A stretch of DNA of 64,000 bases from positions 24,349-88,348 of the forward strand of contig DDWL01000039.1 in NCBI GenBank assembly GCA_002345675.1. Direction: 5' to 3'. Below are positions 50,264-59,953 of this stretch, one piece after another. The notes beneath the pieces were generated by a model. It was not told where the DNA came from. It worked only from the letters and a program-made list of their open reading frames with translations, and ran no database searches. The stretch comes from Bacteroidales bacterium UBA2287 (lineage in GTDB: Bacteria > Bacteroidota > Bacteroidia > Bacteroidales > Tenuifilaceae). The translations under genes were made by a program, and so were the position numbers. Each line of letters starts with the position of its first letter. Within the stretch, counting starts at the first letter, position 1.

Positions 50264-51391
50264 ATGAAATACTACCTTGTAGCAGGCGAAGCTTCGGGCG
50301 ATTTACACGCTTCGAACCTAATGAAAGGAATTGCAGCCAACGATCCCGAAGCACAATTTCAATATTTTGGTGGCGACTTAATGGCAGCCGTTAGCGGAAA
50401 GCCAACAAAGCACTACCGCGAAATGGCTTTTATGGGTTTTTATGAGGTTGTAATGAACCTTGGTAAAATTTCGAAAAACCTTTCACTTTGTAAGAACGAC
50501 ATTCTCAACTTTAAACCCGATGTAGTTATTTTGGTCGATTACCCAGGTTTCAACCTCCGAATTGCCCAGTTTGCAAAACAAAATGGCTTTAAAGTTTTTT
50601 ACTACATTGCCCCAAAAGTATGGGCATGGAAGGAGTCGAGGGTTAAAAAACTTAAACTTTACGTCGATAAGCTGTTCACAATTTTTCCATTCGAAACAAA
50701 GTACTTTGCCAGCCACGGAATTGAAGTAGTTTTTGAGGGAAACCCAACTCTCGACGCAATACACCAAAAAATTGAAAGCAGCACATCGCTTAACGAATTT
50801 ACCACACAAAATGGTTTGGCCAGCAAGCCCATAATTACACTTATGGCAGGTAGCCGAAAGCAAGAAATAAAGTACAACCTACCCATTATGCTTTCGCTCG
50901 TTAACAAATTCCCTAGCTATCAATTTGTTATTGCCGGCGCACCATCGTTAACCGATAAAATATATGAGCCATACATTGCAAACACGAATGTTAAAGTAAT
51001 TTATGGTAAAACGTACCCATTACTAAAGCACTCAACCTTAGCCATAGTAACATCGGGGACTGCAACGCTCGAAGCAGCACTACTCGACATTCCCGAAGTT
51101 GTTTGCTATAAGGGCCATTTTATTTCGATGCTAATTGCCTGGATGGTTGTAAAAGTTAAGTACGTTTCGCTGGTTAACTTAATTATGGACCGCGAGGTAG
51201 TTCGTGAACTTTTACAGTACGACCTTAATCCAAAAACTCTTCTTGAAGAAGTCCGCGAACTCATGCCAGGCGAACATAAAAGATCTGAAATGCTCTCAAA
51301 TTTCAACCACTTAAGAGCATTGCTTGGCAGCAATGGGTCGTCGGAAAGGGTTGCAAAACGAATGATAAGCGAACTAACCTCAACACATTAA
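50264..51391 (+). CDS. lpxB: Lipid-A-disaccharide synthase
   Basis: Joins UDP-diacylglucosamine and lipid X into the lipid A disaccharide, showing a Gram-negative outer membrane with LPS. 375 residues. N-terminal AGEASGDLHASNLM (7-20), YIAPKVWAWKESRVKKL and the C-terminal SGTATLEAALLDIPEVVCYKGH nucleotide-sugar site are all present. Confidence 0.96.
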   Translation: MKYYLVAGEASGDLHASNLMKGIAANDPEAQFQYFGGDLMAAVSGKPTKHYREMAFMGFYEVVMNLGKISKNLSLCKNDILNFKPDVVILVDYPGFNLRIAQFAKQNGFKVFYYIAPKVWAWKESRVKKLKLYVDKLFTIFPFETKYFASHGIEVVFEGNPTLDAIHQKIESSTSLNEFTTQNGLASKPIITLMAGSRKQEIKYNLPIMLSLVNKFPSYQFVIAGAPSLTDKIYEPYIANTNVKVIYGKTYPLLKHSTLAIVTSGTATLEAALLDIPEVVCYKGHFISMLIAWMVVKVKYVSLVNLIMDREVVRELLQYDLNPKTLLEEVRELMPGEHKRSEMLSNFNHLRALLGSNGSSERVAKRMISELTSTH

Positions 51392-51404
51392 TAAAAATAT
51401 TGGT

Positions 51405-52571
51405 ATGCGGCACCTCCTCTTCCTTCTGTTTTGTATTACGAGTACAGCAATACATGCTCAAAAAATTGGGATTAGCATTTTTAACGAGCTAAACCTACAA
51501 ACTGTTCTGGTTACGCCAGTTTCGGGGCAATACTCGCTTATAATGGGAAACGAAGAGTTTCTACTATCGCCAAACCAAATTGTGTACATTTCGAAAGTTG
51601 GCGATTCGCTTAGGGTGCGCGATATGTCGTCGAACCTTGGCACATGGAAAAGGGTTTCGCTTGTTGGCCAAACAGGCACCGATGTGGTTAGAATTAATCC
51701 AATTTCGCCAGCCCATCCAGCACGAATTTACGACGACAACCTTGGCTTTTATGCCGATTTTGGCCGTTTAATGCTGGTAAATTTGGTTGAACAAAACAAG
51801 TACATAGCTGGAGTTGTTGAATCCGAATCGGGACCTTCGGCTCCGTTGGAGTTCTATAAAGTCCAAGCAATTCTTGCACGTACCTATGCATTAGGACATA
51901 TTGAACGCCACCAAGGCGAAGGGTTTAACCTATGCGATGCCGTGCATTGCCAAGCGTACAAAGGTAAATCGGTAAAAAATCCCGATATCATAAAAGCGTC
52001 AAAAGAAACCGCAGGACTTATTGTAGTCGACGAAACGGAGCAGCTTATTGTTGGCGCTTTCCATGCCAACTGTGGTGGCGAAACAGCAAACTCGGGCAAT
52101 GTTTGGCTTAAAAGCCATAACTATTTAGTTTCGGTTACCGACACTTACTGCCGAAATTCGCCAAGCGCAAATTGGGAGTTACGCATACCCCTTCGCGAGT
52201 GGAAAATATTTTTGAACGAAAAAGGGGTCGACACAACTGCTCTTGCTATTACACAGTACAATCAGGTTTTAAAAAATCGAGAGTACACTTATAACATTGG
52301 GGGAAAACAGATTCCCTTAAGCGACATAAGAACCCATTTTAAACTACGTTCGTCCTTCTTTTCAGTTGAAGTTGTATCGAATTCCATTCGACTAAAAGGA
52401 CGTGGTTACGGTCATGGCGTAGGTCTTTGTCAGGATGGAGCGATAAATATGGCTCGAAGGGGTAAATCCCACACCGAAATTCTCGAGCATTACTTCTCAA
52501 AAGTTCGAATTGTACCCTACAACACACTACCGCAAATACCTCAACTCGAAGATATTGCAACAGTAGAATAA
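51405..52571 (+). CDS. SpoIID/LytB domain protein
   Basis: 388 residues with a signal peptide (ending HAQ near 19). From about residue 120 it carries the SpoIID pattern: VVESESGPSAPLEFYKVQAILARTYAL, CDAVHCQAYKG, FHANCGGETANSG and GRGYGHGVGLCQDGA. In sporulating bacteria SpoIID is a lytic transglycosylase for denuded peptidoglycan; here the cell is not a spore former, so a cell-wall remodelling role is more likely. It is 13 bases after lpxB. Confidence 0.88.
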   Translation: MRHLLFLLFCITSTAIHAQKIGISIFNELNLQTVLVTPVSGQYSLIMGNEEFLLSPNQIVYISKVGDSLRVRDMSSNLGTWKRVSLVGQTGTDVVRINPISPAHPARIYDDNLGFYADFGRLMLVNLVEQNKYIAGVVESESGPSAPLEFYKVQAILARTYALGHIERHQGEGFNLCDAVHCQAYKGKSVKNPDIIKASKETAGLIVVDETEQLIVGAFHANCGGETANSGNVWLKSHNYLVSVTDTYCRNSPSANWELRIPLREWKIFLNEKGVDTTALAITQYNQVLKNREYTYNIGGKQIPLSDIRTHFKLRSSFFSVEVVSNSIRLKGRGYGHGVGLCQDGAINMARRGKSHTEILEHYFSKVRIVPYNTLPQIPQLEDIATVE

Positions 52572-52894
52572 TGCAAGGTTGAAACAGCTTGAGAGTTTGA
52601 CTCATGCCATCCTTCCAATGATGTTGTCTTACTGATTCATTTTTCTGTTTTATGAATCGAATTTAACGACAGTTGCCCGTTGCTTTTACCTTAGCCTATC
52701 GCCAAATGTTTGTTCAAAACAAATTTTTTGTAGGTTCATAAAGCCAAAAAAGCAATGAATTATGCAAGTCTTTACAATTTATATGTAACGTTTATTCCCC
52801 AACGAGAAACTAAATTGCGTTGTTTTTTTATACATCTCCCAATAGAAAAACTCAATTAATAAAACTGATAATCAACATACTAATACGAACCAAA
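52572..52894. other. 323-base intergenic region before the Ca2+ ATPase gene
   Basis: AT-rich, with no hairpin or repeat that I can support. A TTG at 52820 opens the ATPase frame early but the ATG at 52895 fits the family start. Confidence 0.55.
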
Positions 52895-55543
52895 ATGTGG
52901 TTTACCAAATCATCAGAAGCAGTTTTAAAAGAACTTAGTGTCGATTTGGCCTTTGGCCTTTCGGACGAAGAAGCCTTAACCCGATTAAAGAAATACGGTG
53001 CGAATAAATTACAGGCCGAAAAAAAGAAAAGCATATTTCTGATGTTTGTTGCCCAGCTTAAAAACTGGTTAATTTATATCCTGCTGGGAGCGGTGGTAGT
53101 AACCCTTTTTATGGGCGAGTATGTTGATGCAGTGATTATTTTACTGGTTGTAAATATTAATGCTTTACTGGGTGTTATTCAGGAAGTCAAGGCTGGAAAA
53201 GCAATTGAAGCCCTTCAGAAGTTAACATTTCCCAAATCTTTGGTTCGCAGAAACGGAGTTGTTATCGAAATTGATTCTGAAAAAGTTGTTATCGGCGATA
53301 TTCTTATTCTCGATGCAGGAAGAATTATTTCCGCAGATATTCGCTTAATTGAATCCATTAATCTTCAGGTCGATGAATCGTCATTAACTGGCGAATCGGT
53401 TCCTTCAGAAAAAGACGCTTCCCTTATACACGCAGACCTAAAAACTGCCTTGGGCGACCGATTAAACTTAGGTTTTATGTCGACCATTATTACCAGCGGT
53501 AGAGGAATTGGGGTGGTAGTGGGAACCGGCATGAATACCGAAATTGGTAAAATCGCTTCGCTCATTAACACAGAAGTTAAAACAAAAACCCCACTGGAAA
53601 TCCGTTTGGATAAACTGGGGAAAAATTTAGGAATCATTGCAATAGTAATATGTGTACTGATTTTTATTATTGCAATGCTACAGGGAAGAGATTTGTCGGA
53701 AATATTTCTGATGTCGATTTCCCTCGCAGTAGCCGCCATACCCGAAGGTTTAGCCGCTATTGTGGCAGTTGTGCTGGCTATTGGCGTAACTAACTTGTCG
53801 AAAAAAAATGCCATCATCAAAAAACTATCCGCTGTTGAAACCTTAGGTTCCCTTAATATTATATGCTCCGACAAAACAGGCACCTTAACGCAAAATAAGA
53901 TGACTGTTACAAGTGCCTTCACCCTTGAAGGTCTCATGCCCGTAGGATTGGCGGATACAACTTCCGAAGAATTAAATTTTCTGGCAAAAGCCATGATCCT
54001 TTGCTCCGATGCTAGCTTCGACAATGGTGAAGGAACCGGAGATCCAACCGAAATAGCCTTGCTTGTTATGGGCGACAAACTGGGAATTAATAGGCAAGCA
54101 TTACAGCACAGCAACAGGCGGATTGATGAACTGGCATTCGATTCGGACCGCAAGCTAATGTCGACAATGGTTGAAGAAAACGGTAATTTTGTGGTTTATA
54201 CAAAAGGCGCCATTGGTAACCTAATCGAAATATGCACCCACGTTTGGGAGAGTGGAAAAGCGGTTCCCCTAACCGATGCCTATAAAAAGAAATACATAGA
54301 TGCAGCCGATGCAATGTCCGACAAGGCACTGCGTACTCTCGGAGCAGCCTATAAACCAGTAACGCAGAAAATTGCCCCTTCTGAAATGGAAAAAGACCTT
54401 ATTCTTATTGGCCTTGTGGGAATGATTGACCCACCAAGAGCCGAAGTTAAGGACTCGATTCTAAAAGCAAAAAGTGCAGGAGTAAAAACGCTTATGATTA
54501 CCGGGGATCATAAGAATACCGCCTTCGCCATTGCCTATCAACTTGGAATTGCAGAAAAAATAGAGCAAACTATTACGGGGCAGGAAATCGATGAGCTTAC
54601 CGACTTGGAATTCGCCGAAAAGATTGACAATTATTGCGTTTTTGCCCGTGTATCGCCCGAGCATAAAGTAAAAATTGTGCGGGCACTGAAAACTCAGGGC
54701 AACATCGTTTCAATGACGGGCGATGGCGTTAACGATGCCCCATCGTTAAACACCGCCGATATTGGAGTTGCCATGGGCATTACTGGTACCGATGTTGCCA
54801 AAGGTGCCTCGGATATGATTCTAACCGACGATAATTTTTCGACCATTGTTTCAGCCATCGAACAGGGACGAAATATTTACAACAACATTAAAAAATCCGT
54901 AATATTCCTAATCACATGTAATTTGGGTGAAGTGATAACCATATTAGCAGCACTGGTAATAGGCTGGAAAGCCCCATTAATTGCCACGCAGCTACTGTGG
55001 ATTAACCTAATTACCGATTCCCTTCCTGCAATAGCGCTGGGAATGGATCCGGGAAACCCCGATGTAATGAAAGAAAAGCCACGACCTGCCAAAGAGAGTT
55101 TCTTTGCAAATGGTGCTGGCATGCATATTTTGCTCGGAGGTTTTCTAATTGGAACGTTAACAATAATTGCTTACTATTTTGGGTACTACGAGCATGGGTA
55201 CTCTCCGTTCGATAAGCAGGTGCCACAAAACACAATCGAATATGCCCGTACATTGGCCTTCATGGTGTTGGTGGTTTGTCAGCTGTTTTATTCAATGGCT
55301 TTCCGAAATGATCGGAAATCAATTTTCCGAATTGGAATATTTTCGAATAAATACCTTATAGGAGCAATTATATTGGGTCTGGCCCTTCAACTGGTTGTTA
55401 TTGGAATACCAGCTATTAAAAGTGCATTTCACCTACAAATGCCCGACCTAAGGGCATGGGGAATTATTTTTGCATTAGGATTAACTCCCTTGGTTTTAAA
55501 TGAGTTTATTAAACTATTTATAAGAGTTTCGAAAAAAAGGTAA
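52895..55543 (+). CDS. P2A-type Ca2+-transporting ATPase (SERCA/PMCA-like)
   Basis: 882 residues, ten membrane helices. Motifs: actuator TGES, phosphorylated Asp326 in DKTGTLT, nucleotide domain with KGA, and hinge TGDGVNDAP. Ca2+ ligands known from SERCA site II are kept: PEGL in helix 4, NLGE in helix 5 and NLITD in helix 6. It probably exports Ca2+ from the cytoplasm, although Mn2+ or other cations are possible for bacterial members. Confidence 0.92.
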   Translation: MWFTKSSEAVLKELSVDLAFGLSDEEALTRLKKYGANKLQAEKKKSIFLMFVAQLKNWLIYILLGAVVVTLFMGEYVDAVIILLVVNINALLGVIQEVKAGKAIEALQKLTFPKSLVRRNGVVIEIDSEKVVIGDILILDAGRIISADIRLIESINLQVDESSLTGESVPSEKDASLIHADLKTALGDRLNLGFMSTIITSGRGIGVVVGTGMNTEIGKIASLINTEVKTKTPLEIRLDKLGKNLGIIAIVICVLIFIIAMLQGRDLSEIFLMSISLAVAAIPEGLAAIVAVVLAIGVTNLSKKNAIIKKLSAVETLGSLNIICSDKTGTLTQNKMTVTSAFTLEGLMPVGLADTTSEELNFLAKAMILCSDASFDNGEGTGDPTEIALLVMGDKLGINRQALQHSNRRIDELAFDSDRKLMSTMVEENGNFVVYTKGAIGNLIEICTHVWESGKAVPLTDAYKKKYIDAADAMSDKALRTLGAAYKPVTQKIAPSEMEKDLILIGLVGMIDPPRAEVKDSILKAKSAGVKTLMITGDHKNTAFAIAYQLGIAEKIEQTITGQEIDELTDLEFAEKIDNYCVFARVSPEHKVKIVRALKTQGNIVSMTGDGVNDAPSLNTADIGVAMGITGTDVAKGASDMILTDDNFSTIVSAIEQGRNIYNNIKKSVIFLITCNLGEVITILAALVIGWKAPLIATQLLWINLITDSLPAIALGMDPGNPDVMKEKPRPAKESFFANGAGMHILLGGFLIGTLTIIAYYFGYYEHGYSPFDKQVPQNTIEYARTLAFMVLVVCQLFYSMAFRNDRKSIFRIGIFSNKYLIGAIILGLALQLVVIGIPAIKSAFHLQMPDLRAWGIIFALGLTPLVLNEFIKLFIRVSKKR

Positions 55544-55583
55544 ACACAGTGTGAGCGCTCAATAAATAGAATGGCTGTAAGGC

Positions 55584-55688
55584 ATGAAAAAAATGAGATT
55601 TATCTCTTTAATTCAAAAACTGATTATTTCTGTTTTACTTTTCTTATCAGTTACACTTTATGCTAATGGCTGGGGATGGATTTTCTGA
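55584..55688 (+). pseudogene. Truncated signal-peptide ORF (34 codons)
   Basis: An ATG frame of 34 codons begins MKKMRFISLIQKL, then a hydrophobic IISVLLFLSVTLYA typical of a signal peptide, and stops soon after the expected cleavage site. It looks like the surviving start of an exported protein. On the opposite strand 55670-55790 has a stop-free frame (WDKEAVLANRSEF) that may be another gene remnant. Confidence 0.45.
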
Positions 55689-55825
55689 CGGGAAATTAGC
55701 TCCGATGAACTCACTTCGATTGGCCAAAACGGCTTCCTTATCCCACGTTGCCAATTTACGAAAAAGCGACAAAGTTTCATAATCCACTAAAAACCTGCAT
55801 TGTAATATCCCTTTGTTAGCGTGCG

Positions 55826-57124
55826 TTATTTATAAATTTCACTTTTTATCCATTTTTCAACATATTCTGAATAACCCTCAATTATTCTTGGGAAATCAAA
55901 TTCAGTATTGGTTGATGGGTTGAATGATTTTTTAAGAACATGATTGGCATTCTTAAAGACAACTGTTTGTATGTTCATGTTATTAATGCTGCTAAGTCTA
56001 TTTGCATTTTTCACAGGGTCAACTAAGTCATCAGCTCCGCCAAATATACAAAGGGCTTTAATATTCAGGCTTTGCCAATACATGTAAAAATTATATGTTC
56101 GACCCTGCCAATAGGCTCCTTTAAAACTTTCTTCATCAATATTAATATTTTCGTATAGCCCTGTTAAGCTCATAAAACTATAGCGACGTGCATTGTTGTT
56201 TATGTAGTTCTCTACGTCCTTGTAATTACTACCCTTTGAAATCATTAACGCTACCTTTCTGTGGCTTTCTGCCGCAATTCGCCCTTCTTCAGGTGAATAG
56301 CCCCGAAGAACTACCCTAAGGCTGTCTGAAAAAGCTGCGGCTTCGTGCATACCATCAGTTTCTGGAACTACAGAAATTAGAAATGATGGAATTTCTGTTT
56401 TTGAGGCAATGTATGGTAAAAGCATTCCGCCCTGACTTAATCCCCATAGACCAATTTTATGATTATTTACAGATTCCCTTTTTGCTAGAAATTCAAGGCA
56501 CGCTATTGCATCATTTGTTAAATCTTCGTAGGTTGCAGTTATGCTGTTGCCCATTGAGTTTCCACTTCCACGCTTATCAAAGATTAGTACTTCAAATCCA
56601 AGTTTGACAAAGAAGTCTGCATAGTATGCTAAATTTCTTTTTGGGTTATCTCTATTTGAACCAGGAAGTAGAACTATTGCTGGATGTAATTCATTTGTTT
56701 TTGGTTTATAGATATCTGCTGAAAGATAGACTTCATTACTTTGTATTGTAAGGCTTTCAACGGTATATGGTTTAACGGGTTTTTTGGTGTGCTTTGTTAT
56801 TTTAAATGCTATGTTCATATTTGGGGGACCACCATTTATTGTTGCTTTTCCGGAGATTTTATTACCCGATATTTTTCCATCAAAAACCACTTTTGCATCA
56901 AAAAAAACCACCGAGAAACTAATAGTTTCTTTTTTTGATAAAGGTGTCTCCAGAAGCATTAAATCGTAACTAGAAAAACCCGTTTCTTCTGAATCTAAAT
57001 CAATTGTCAAATCAACAGATTTACCATTCATTTCCATTGTGCCTGTCCAGTAACCCGACAGGGATTGAGTGCTACTACAAGAACAAAAAGTTAGTAATAA
57101 AAATATGATTGATATATGCTTCAT
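55826..57124 (-). CDS. Alpha/beta hydrolase lipoprotein
   Basis: 432 residues. The lipobox FCSC puts the lipid on Cys16 (CSCSS). Residues 20-115 are beta-rich (WTGTMEMNGKSVDLTIDL), then an alpha/beta hydrolase domain with FDKRGSGNS and the nucleophile Ser in GLWGLSQGGM; Asp in GGADDLVDP and His in NANHVL complete a triad. Resembles bacterial acyl or peptide hydrolases of the DUF3887/BAAT-type group. It lies 26 bases after the NTF2-like gene. Codon use is poorer in TCGA junctions than in neighbours. Confidence 0.85.
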   Translation of the reverse strand: MKHISIIFLLLTFCSCSSTQSLSGYWTGTMEMNGKSVDLTIDLDSEETGFSSYDLMLLETPLSKKETISFSVVFFDAKVVFDGKISGNKISGKATINGGPPNMNIAFKITKHTKKPVKPYTVESLTIQSNEVYLSADIYKPKTNELHPAIVLLPGSNRDNPKRNLAYYADFFVKLGFEVLIFDKRGSGNSMGNSITATYEDLTNDAIACLEFLAKRESVNNHKIGLWGLSQGGMLLPYIASKTEIPSFLISVVPETDGMHEAAAFSDSLRVVLRGYSPEEGRIAAESHRKVALMISKGSNYKDVENYINNNARRYSFMSLTGLYENINIDEESFKGAYWQGRTYNFYMYWQSLNIKALCIFGGADDLVDPVKNANRLSSINNMNIQTVVFKNANHVLKKSFNPSTNTEFDFPRIIEGYSEYVEKWIKSEIYK

Positions 57125-57150
57125 AGCTATAATATTTATTTTTAAACAGC

Positions 57151-57621
57151 TTATTTAGGAAAAGCATAGTAAATTTTTGTTGCAATCTTCCATCCATCCT
57201 TGAATTTATATAAGCACATATAGTCTGTGTAAATCTGTTTCCCATTCGAGAAGATTTCAATTATTGCAACTGCCGCATATCCTGTTACTTTAACATCAAC
57301 AAATTTGTAAGTAACATTAGGGTCTAAAGGATTTGGATTCTTCTCCAGTCGGTCAATCCAATACTTTGCAGGCAACTTTATTAATTCTCCATTCTCAAAT
57401 ATTACGATGTCGCATTCTGGATGCCACCCTTTCTTTAGTAATTTTGCATTGCCTTGTAAAAAAATGCCCTCAACATAGGCTTCTACAACTGTTTTCTTAA
57501 CGTTTTTAATTTCTACGGTATCTTCAAAACTGTTTTTCGTAGTTTTGCTAATTGGAATAGCATTAGCATAAATGGTTAGTACGATAAGTACCAGTGATGT
57601 TGCAAAAAGTTTCAGCTTCAT
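57151..57621 (-). CDS. Secreted NTF2-like protein (lumazine-binding type)
   Basis: 156 residues with a signal peptide (ending YANA). The remaining part has the NTF2-like cone pattern seen in putative lumazine-binding proteins: VVEAYVEGIFLQGNAKLLKKGWHPECDI and DYMCLYKFKDGWKIATKIYY. Ligand unknown. First gene of a two-gene unit with the hydrolase and 141 bases from the AraC regulator gene. Confidence 0.78.
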   Translation of the reverse strand: MKLKLFATSLVLIVLTIYANAIPISKTTKNSFEDTVEIKNVKKTVVEAYVEGIFLQGNAKLLKKGWHPECDIVIFENGELIKLPAKYWIDRLEKNPNPLDPNVTYKFVDVKVTGYAAVAIIEIFSNGKQIYTDYMCLYKFKDGWKIATKIYYAFPK

Positions 57622-57762
57622 AATTTTAGTATTTTATTGTTAAACATAAATTTATAACCGATATGTTTCGGTCAATTACGAAGCAAACATCGTTAGATTA
57701 TAAATAGTAGACGTTCGACTTTATGAAAGTCGAACCCTTTTTTAGAGCTAAATGGAGAGATT

Positions 57763-58881
57763 TTATTTAGATTGTAATTTCTTGTATTCCGATGGAGTTA
57801 GCTGGGTATGCTTTTTAAAAGCAGTGTTAAATGATGATTTTGAGTTAAAGCCAACTTCAAAATATATTTGCTGAATTGTAAATTCTCTCTTTGTAGATTT
57901 TTCAATTATTTCAATTGCTTTGTTAATTCGATACTTGTTAATAAAGTCGAAAAAGTGTTGACCAGTATGCTGATTAATGAGAATTGATAATTCGCGTACG
58001 GGAATATTAATTTGCAATGCTAAATCCTGTAAAGTGAGTGTTGGTTCAAGAAATGGTTCTTTCTCAATCATATGTTTTCTTAATTGCTCAATAATTGCAG
58101 AGTACTTTGTGCCCAATCCTGTTTCAATAGATTTTATTTCATTTTTTCTGTTTGTGAACTTTCTTGCAGGTTTTAATTCAGGGTCGATACCCCTGAAAAT
58201 TTCAGGAGTATATAATGCTTTAAGAATAAACCAGCACAACATAATTAATGCAGTAGTGGTTAAAACTATGATAGACCAAGTAAAAATTTCCTGATGATTA
58301 CTAAAATTGGAAAAGTCTTTTATTATTGTTACTGGCAATGTAATCAAGAAAACTAGGACAATTCTGGATAACCATTTGTAAATATCAATATTACCATAAG
58401 CATAGTTTTCTAGGAAAATCTTTTTGTATTTTTTTAAAACATAAACAATTGCAATTAAATAGAGCAAGGCCTGTAATTTCAGTAGGAATGTGCTAAATAT
58501 CCATAGCAACTTATGTAATGTAAACGAAAGTAATTCACTTTTTGCAAATAGTAATGCGGTTAATATAAGCAGGTTGTAGAATGCAAAAGGGAGTATATGA
58601 AATAGAGATTTGATTTTTAGTTTGAAATTGATATAGCATATCGATAGTACATAATGGAAAAATAATGGAAAAATTAGGAATGTAAACGATTTAATAAATA
58701 CATAAAGTTCGGGCTCAATAATAATACCGCTTATATCAACTGCACAAACCATAACGAATCCTGCAAGCAGAAAATTTGCTAGTCTATTCTTTGATTTAAC
58801 GGTTAAAAGAAAGAATGTTAATAAGAGTGAAATAAAAATTGTTATTAGTGCAATGAAGTTAAGTGAGACTAGTTTATCCAT
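57763..58881 (-). CDS. AraC-family regulator with membrane-spanning N-terminus
   Basis: 372 residues. The first 230 contain seven or so membrane helices, and the last 100 form an AraC-type double helix-turn-helix with TLQDLALQINIPVRELSILINQ and IQQIYFEVGFNSKSSFNTAFKKHTQLTPSEYKK. The membrane half probably senses an envelope signal. It lies upstream of, and in the same direction as, the NTF2-like gene and hydrolase, so these may be its targets or a shared transfer unit. Confidence 0.9.
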   Translation of the reverse strand: MDKLVSLNFIALITIFISLLLTFFLLTVKSKNRLANFLLAGFVMVCAVDISGIIIEPELYVFIKSFTFLIFPLFFHYVLSICYINFKLKIKSLFHILPFAFYNLLILTALLFAKSELLSFTLHKLLWIFSTFLLKLQALLYLIAIVYVLKKYKKIFLENYAYGNIDIYKWLSRIVLVFLITLPVTIIKDFSNFSNHQEIFTWSIIVLTTTALIMLCWFILKALYTPEIFRGIDPELKPARKFTNRKNEIKSIETGLGTKYSAIIEQLRKHMIEKEPFLEPTLTLQDLALQINIPVRELSILINQHTGQHFFDFINKYRINKAIEIIEKSTKREFTIQQIYFEVGFNSKSSFNTAFKKHTQLTPSEYKKLQSK

Positions 58882-58956
58882 AATTATTTCAATGCTTTTT
58901 TTGCACTAACTGTTTATATAGTAACTGATTGGGTATGTTATCATAATGAACCACAA

Positions 58957-59898
58957 CTACTGCACATCCTTACTGCTGTCAGTATTTTTCTTCGAATCGG
59001 GTAAGTACAAAAAGCCTGGCTCAGGATTCTTTTCGGGAGCCTCAATTGGGGTTGCGGGTTTGTCGCGTTTTGCATTCCTAAGGTCAATATCGGGTGTAAA
59101 AACCCACATACCCTTATCGAACTTAAAAGCATCGTAGCTAAAATCGGGACCATAAAACTGGTAGTTTCCAACTAAGTCGGGTCGTTGTGGCGATAAATGG
59201 TCAAAAACTATCATTTCTTTTTCAGGCAAATACTTCAAAACCATATTGGTTCGTGCCGAGTATTCGAAAACTACCCTGCTAAGAATTTGCTTATTTACAC
59301 TAAAAATAGGGGCACCAAAAACTGGCTCGTTTTTATCGTTAAACCAAAGGGTTTCAATTACTCTACGTGTCGAAAAAAGGTTATTCATTTCAACCCCTAA
59401 AAGTATGTAAACGTTATTTCCTCCAACTTTTCGTTCATCTACGTAATAGTATAGCGCACCCCACCATTTAGTTGGACTCAACACTTCCAATTGAGGATTG
59501 GCAATTTCGCTACGCGAATCGTTTAGCGAAAATACATTATAAAAATCCTTGCCCTTAACTTGTACTAACCCATAGTAAACTTGCTTACCTATGGCTTGAG
59601 GAATGTTCCATGTAAAAAAACGTACTTTTTTCGAAGGGGTACTCAGAATTCCAATGTTCTTAAGTTTCTCAAATGGGTAATCCATCGAACTTTCATCGGA
59701 AAGTGTTTCCTTAAGCAAAAGAGTAAACTGCTGGTTAAGAGCCATTTTTTGTTCAATTGCTTCGGCTTTTATTATTGCGTTAAGCAGCACCGACAGTGAA
59801 TCTTCCCGCTTTTCGAGAGTTTGACTTGCACCTATTGTTGAAAATACCAGAAGTGTTGTGAGGGTTAGAATAATTGAAACCAATCGGTGCCAAAACAT
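58957..59898 (-). CDS. Secreted protein of unknown function
   Basis: 313 residues from the ATG at 59898 (a TTG further upstream also opens the frame). Signal peptide (MFWHRLVSIILTLTTLLVF, cleavage after about GASQ). The body is beta-rich with repeated aromatic motifs (TKWWGALYYYV and YQFYGPDFSYDAFK). No family recognised. The C-terminus is rich in P, K and D. Divergent from the DUF6132 gene by 55 bases. Confidence 0.68.
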   Translation of the reverse strand: MFWHRLVSIILTLTTLLVFSTIGASQTLEKREDSLSVLLNAIIKAEAIEQKMALNQQFTLLLKETLSDESSMDYPFEKLKNIGILSTPSKKVRFFTWNIPQAIGKQVYYGLVQVKGKDFYNVFSLNDSRSEIANPQLEVLSPTKWWGALYYYVDERKVGGNNVYILLGVEMNNLFSTRRVIETLWFNDKNEPVFGAPIFSVNKQILSRVVFEYSARTNMVLKYLPEKEMIVFDHLSPQRPDLVGNYQFYGPDFSYDAFKFDKGMWVFTPDIDLRNAKRDKPATPIEAPEKNPEPGFLYLPDSKKNTDSSKDVQ

Positions 59899-59953
59899 AT
59901 TTGTCGATTTTGCGTTACTATTTGAGTTCACAAAAATAGTCAAAAATTAAGCC

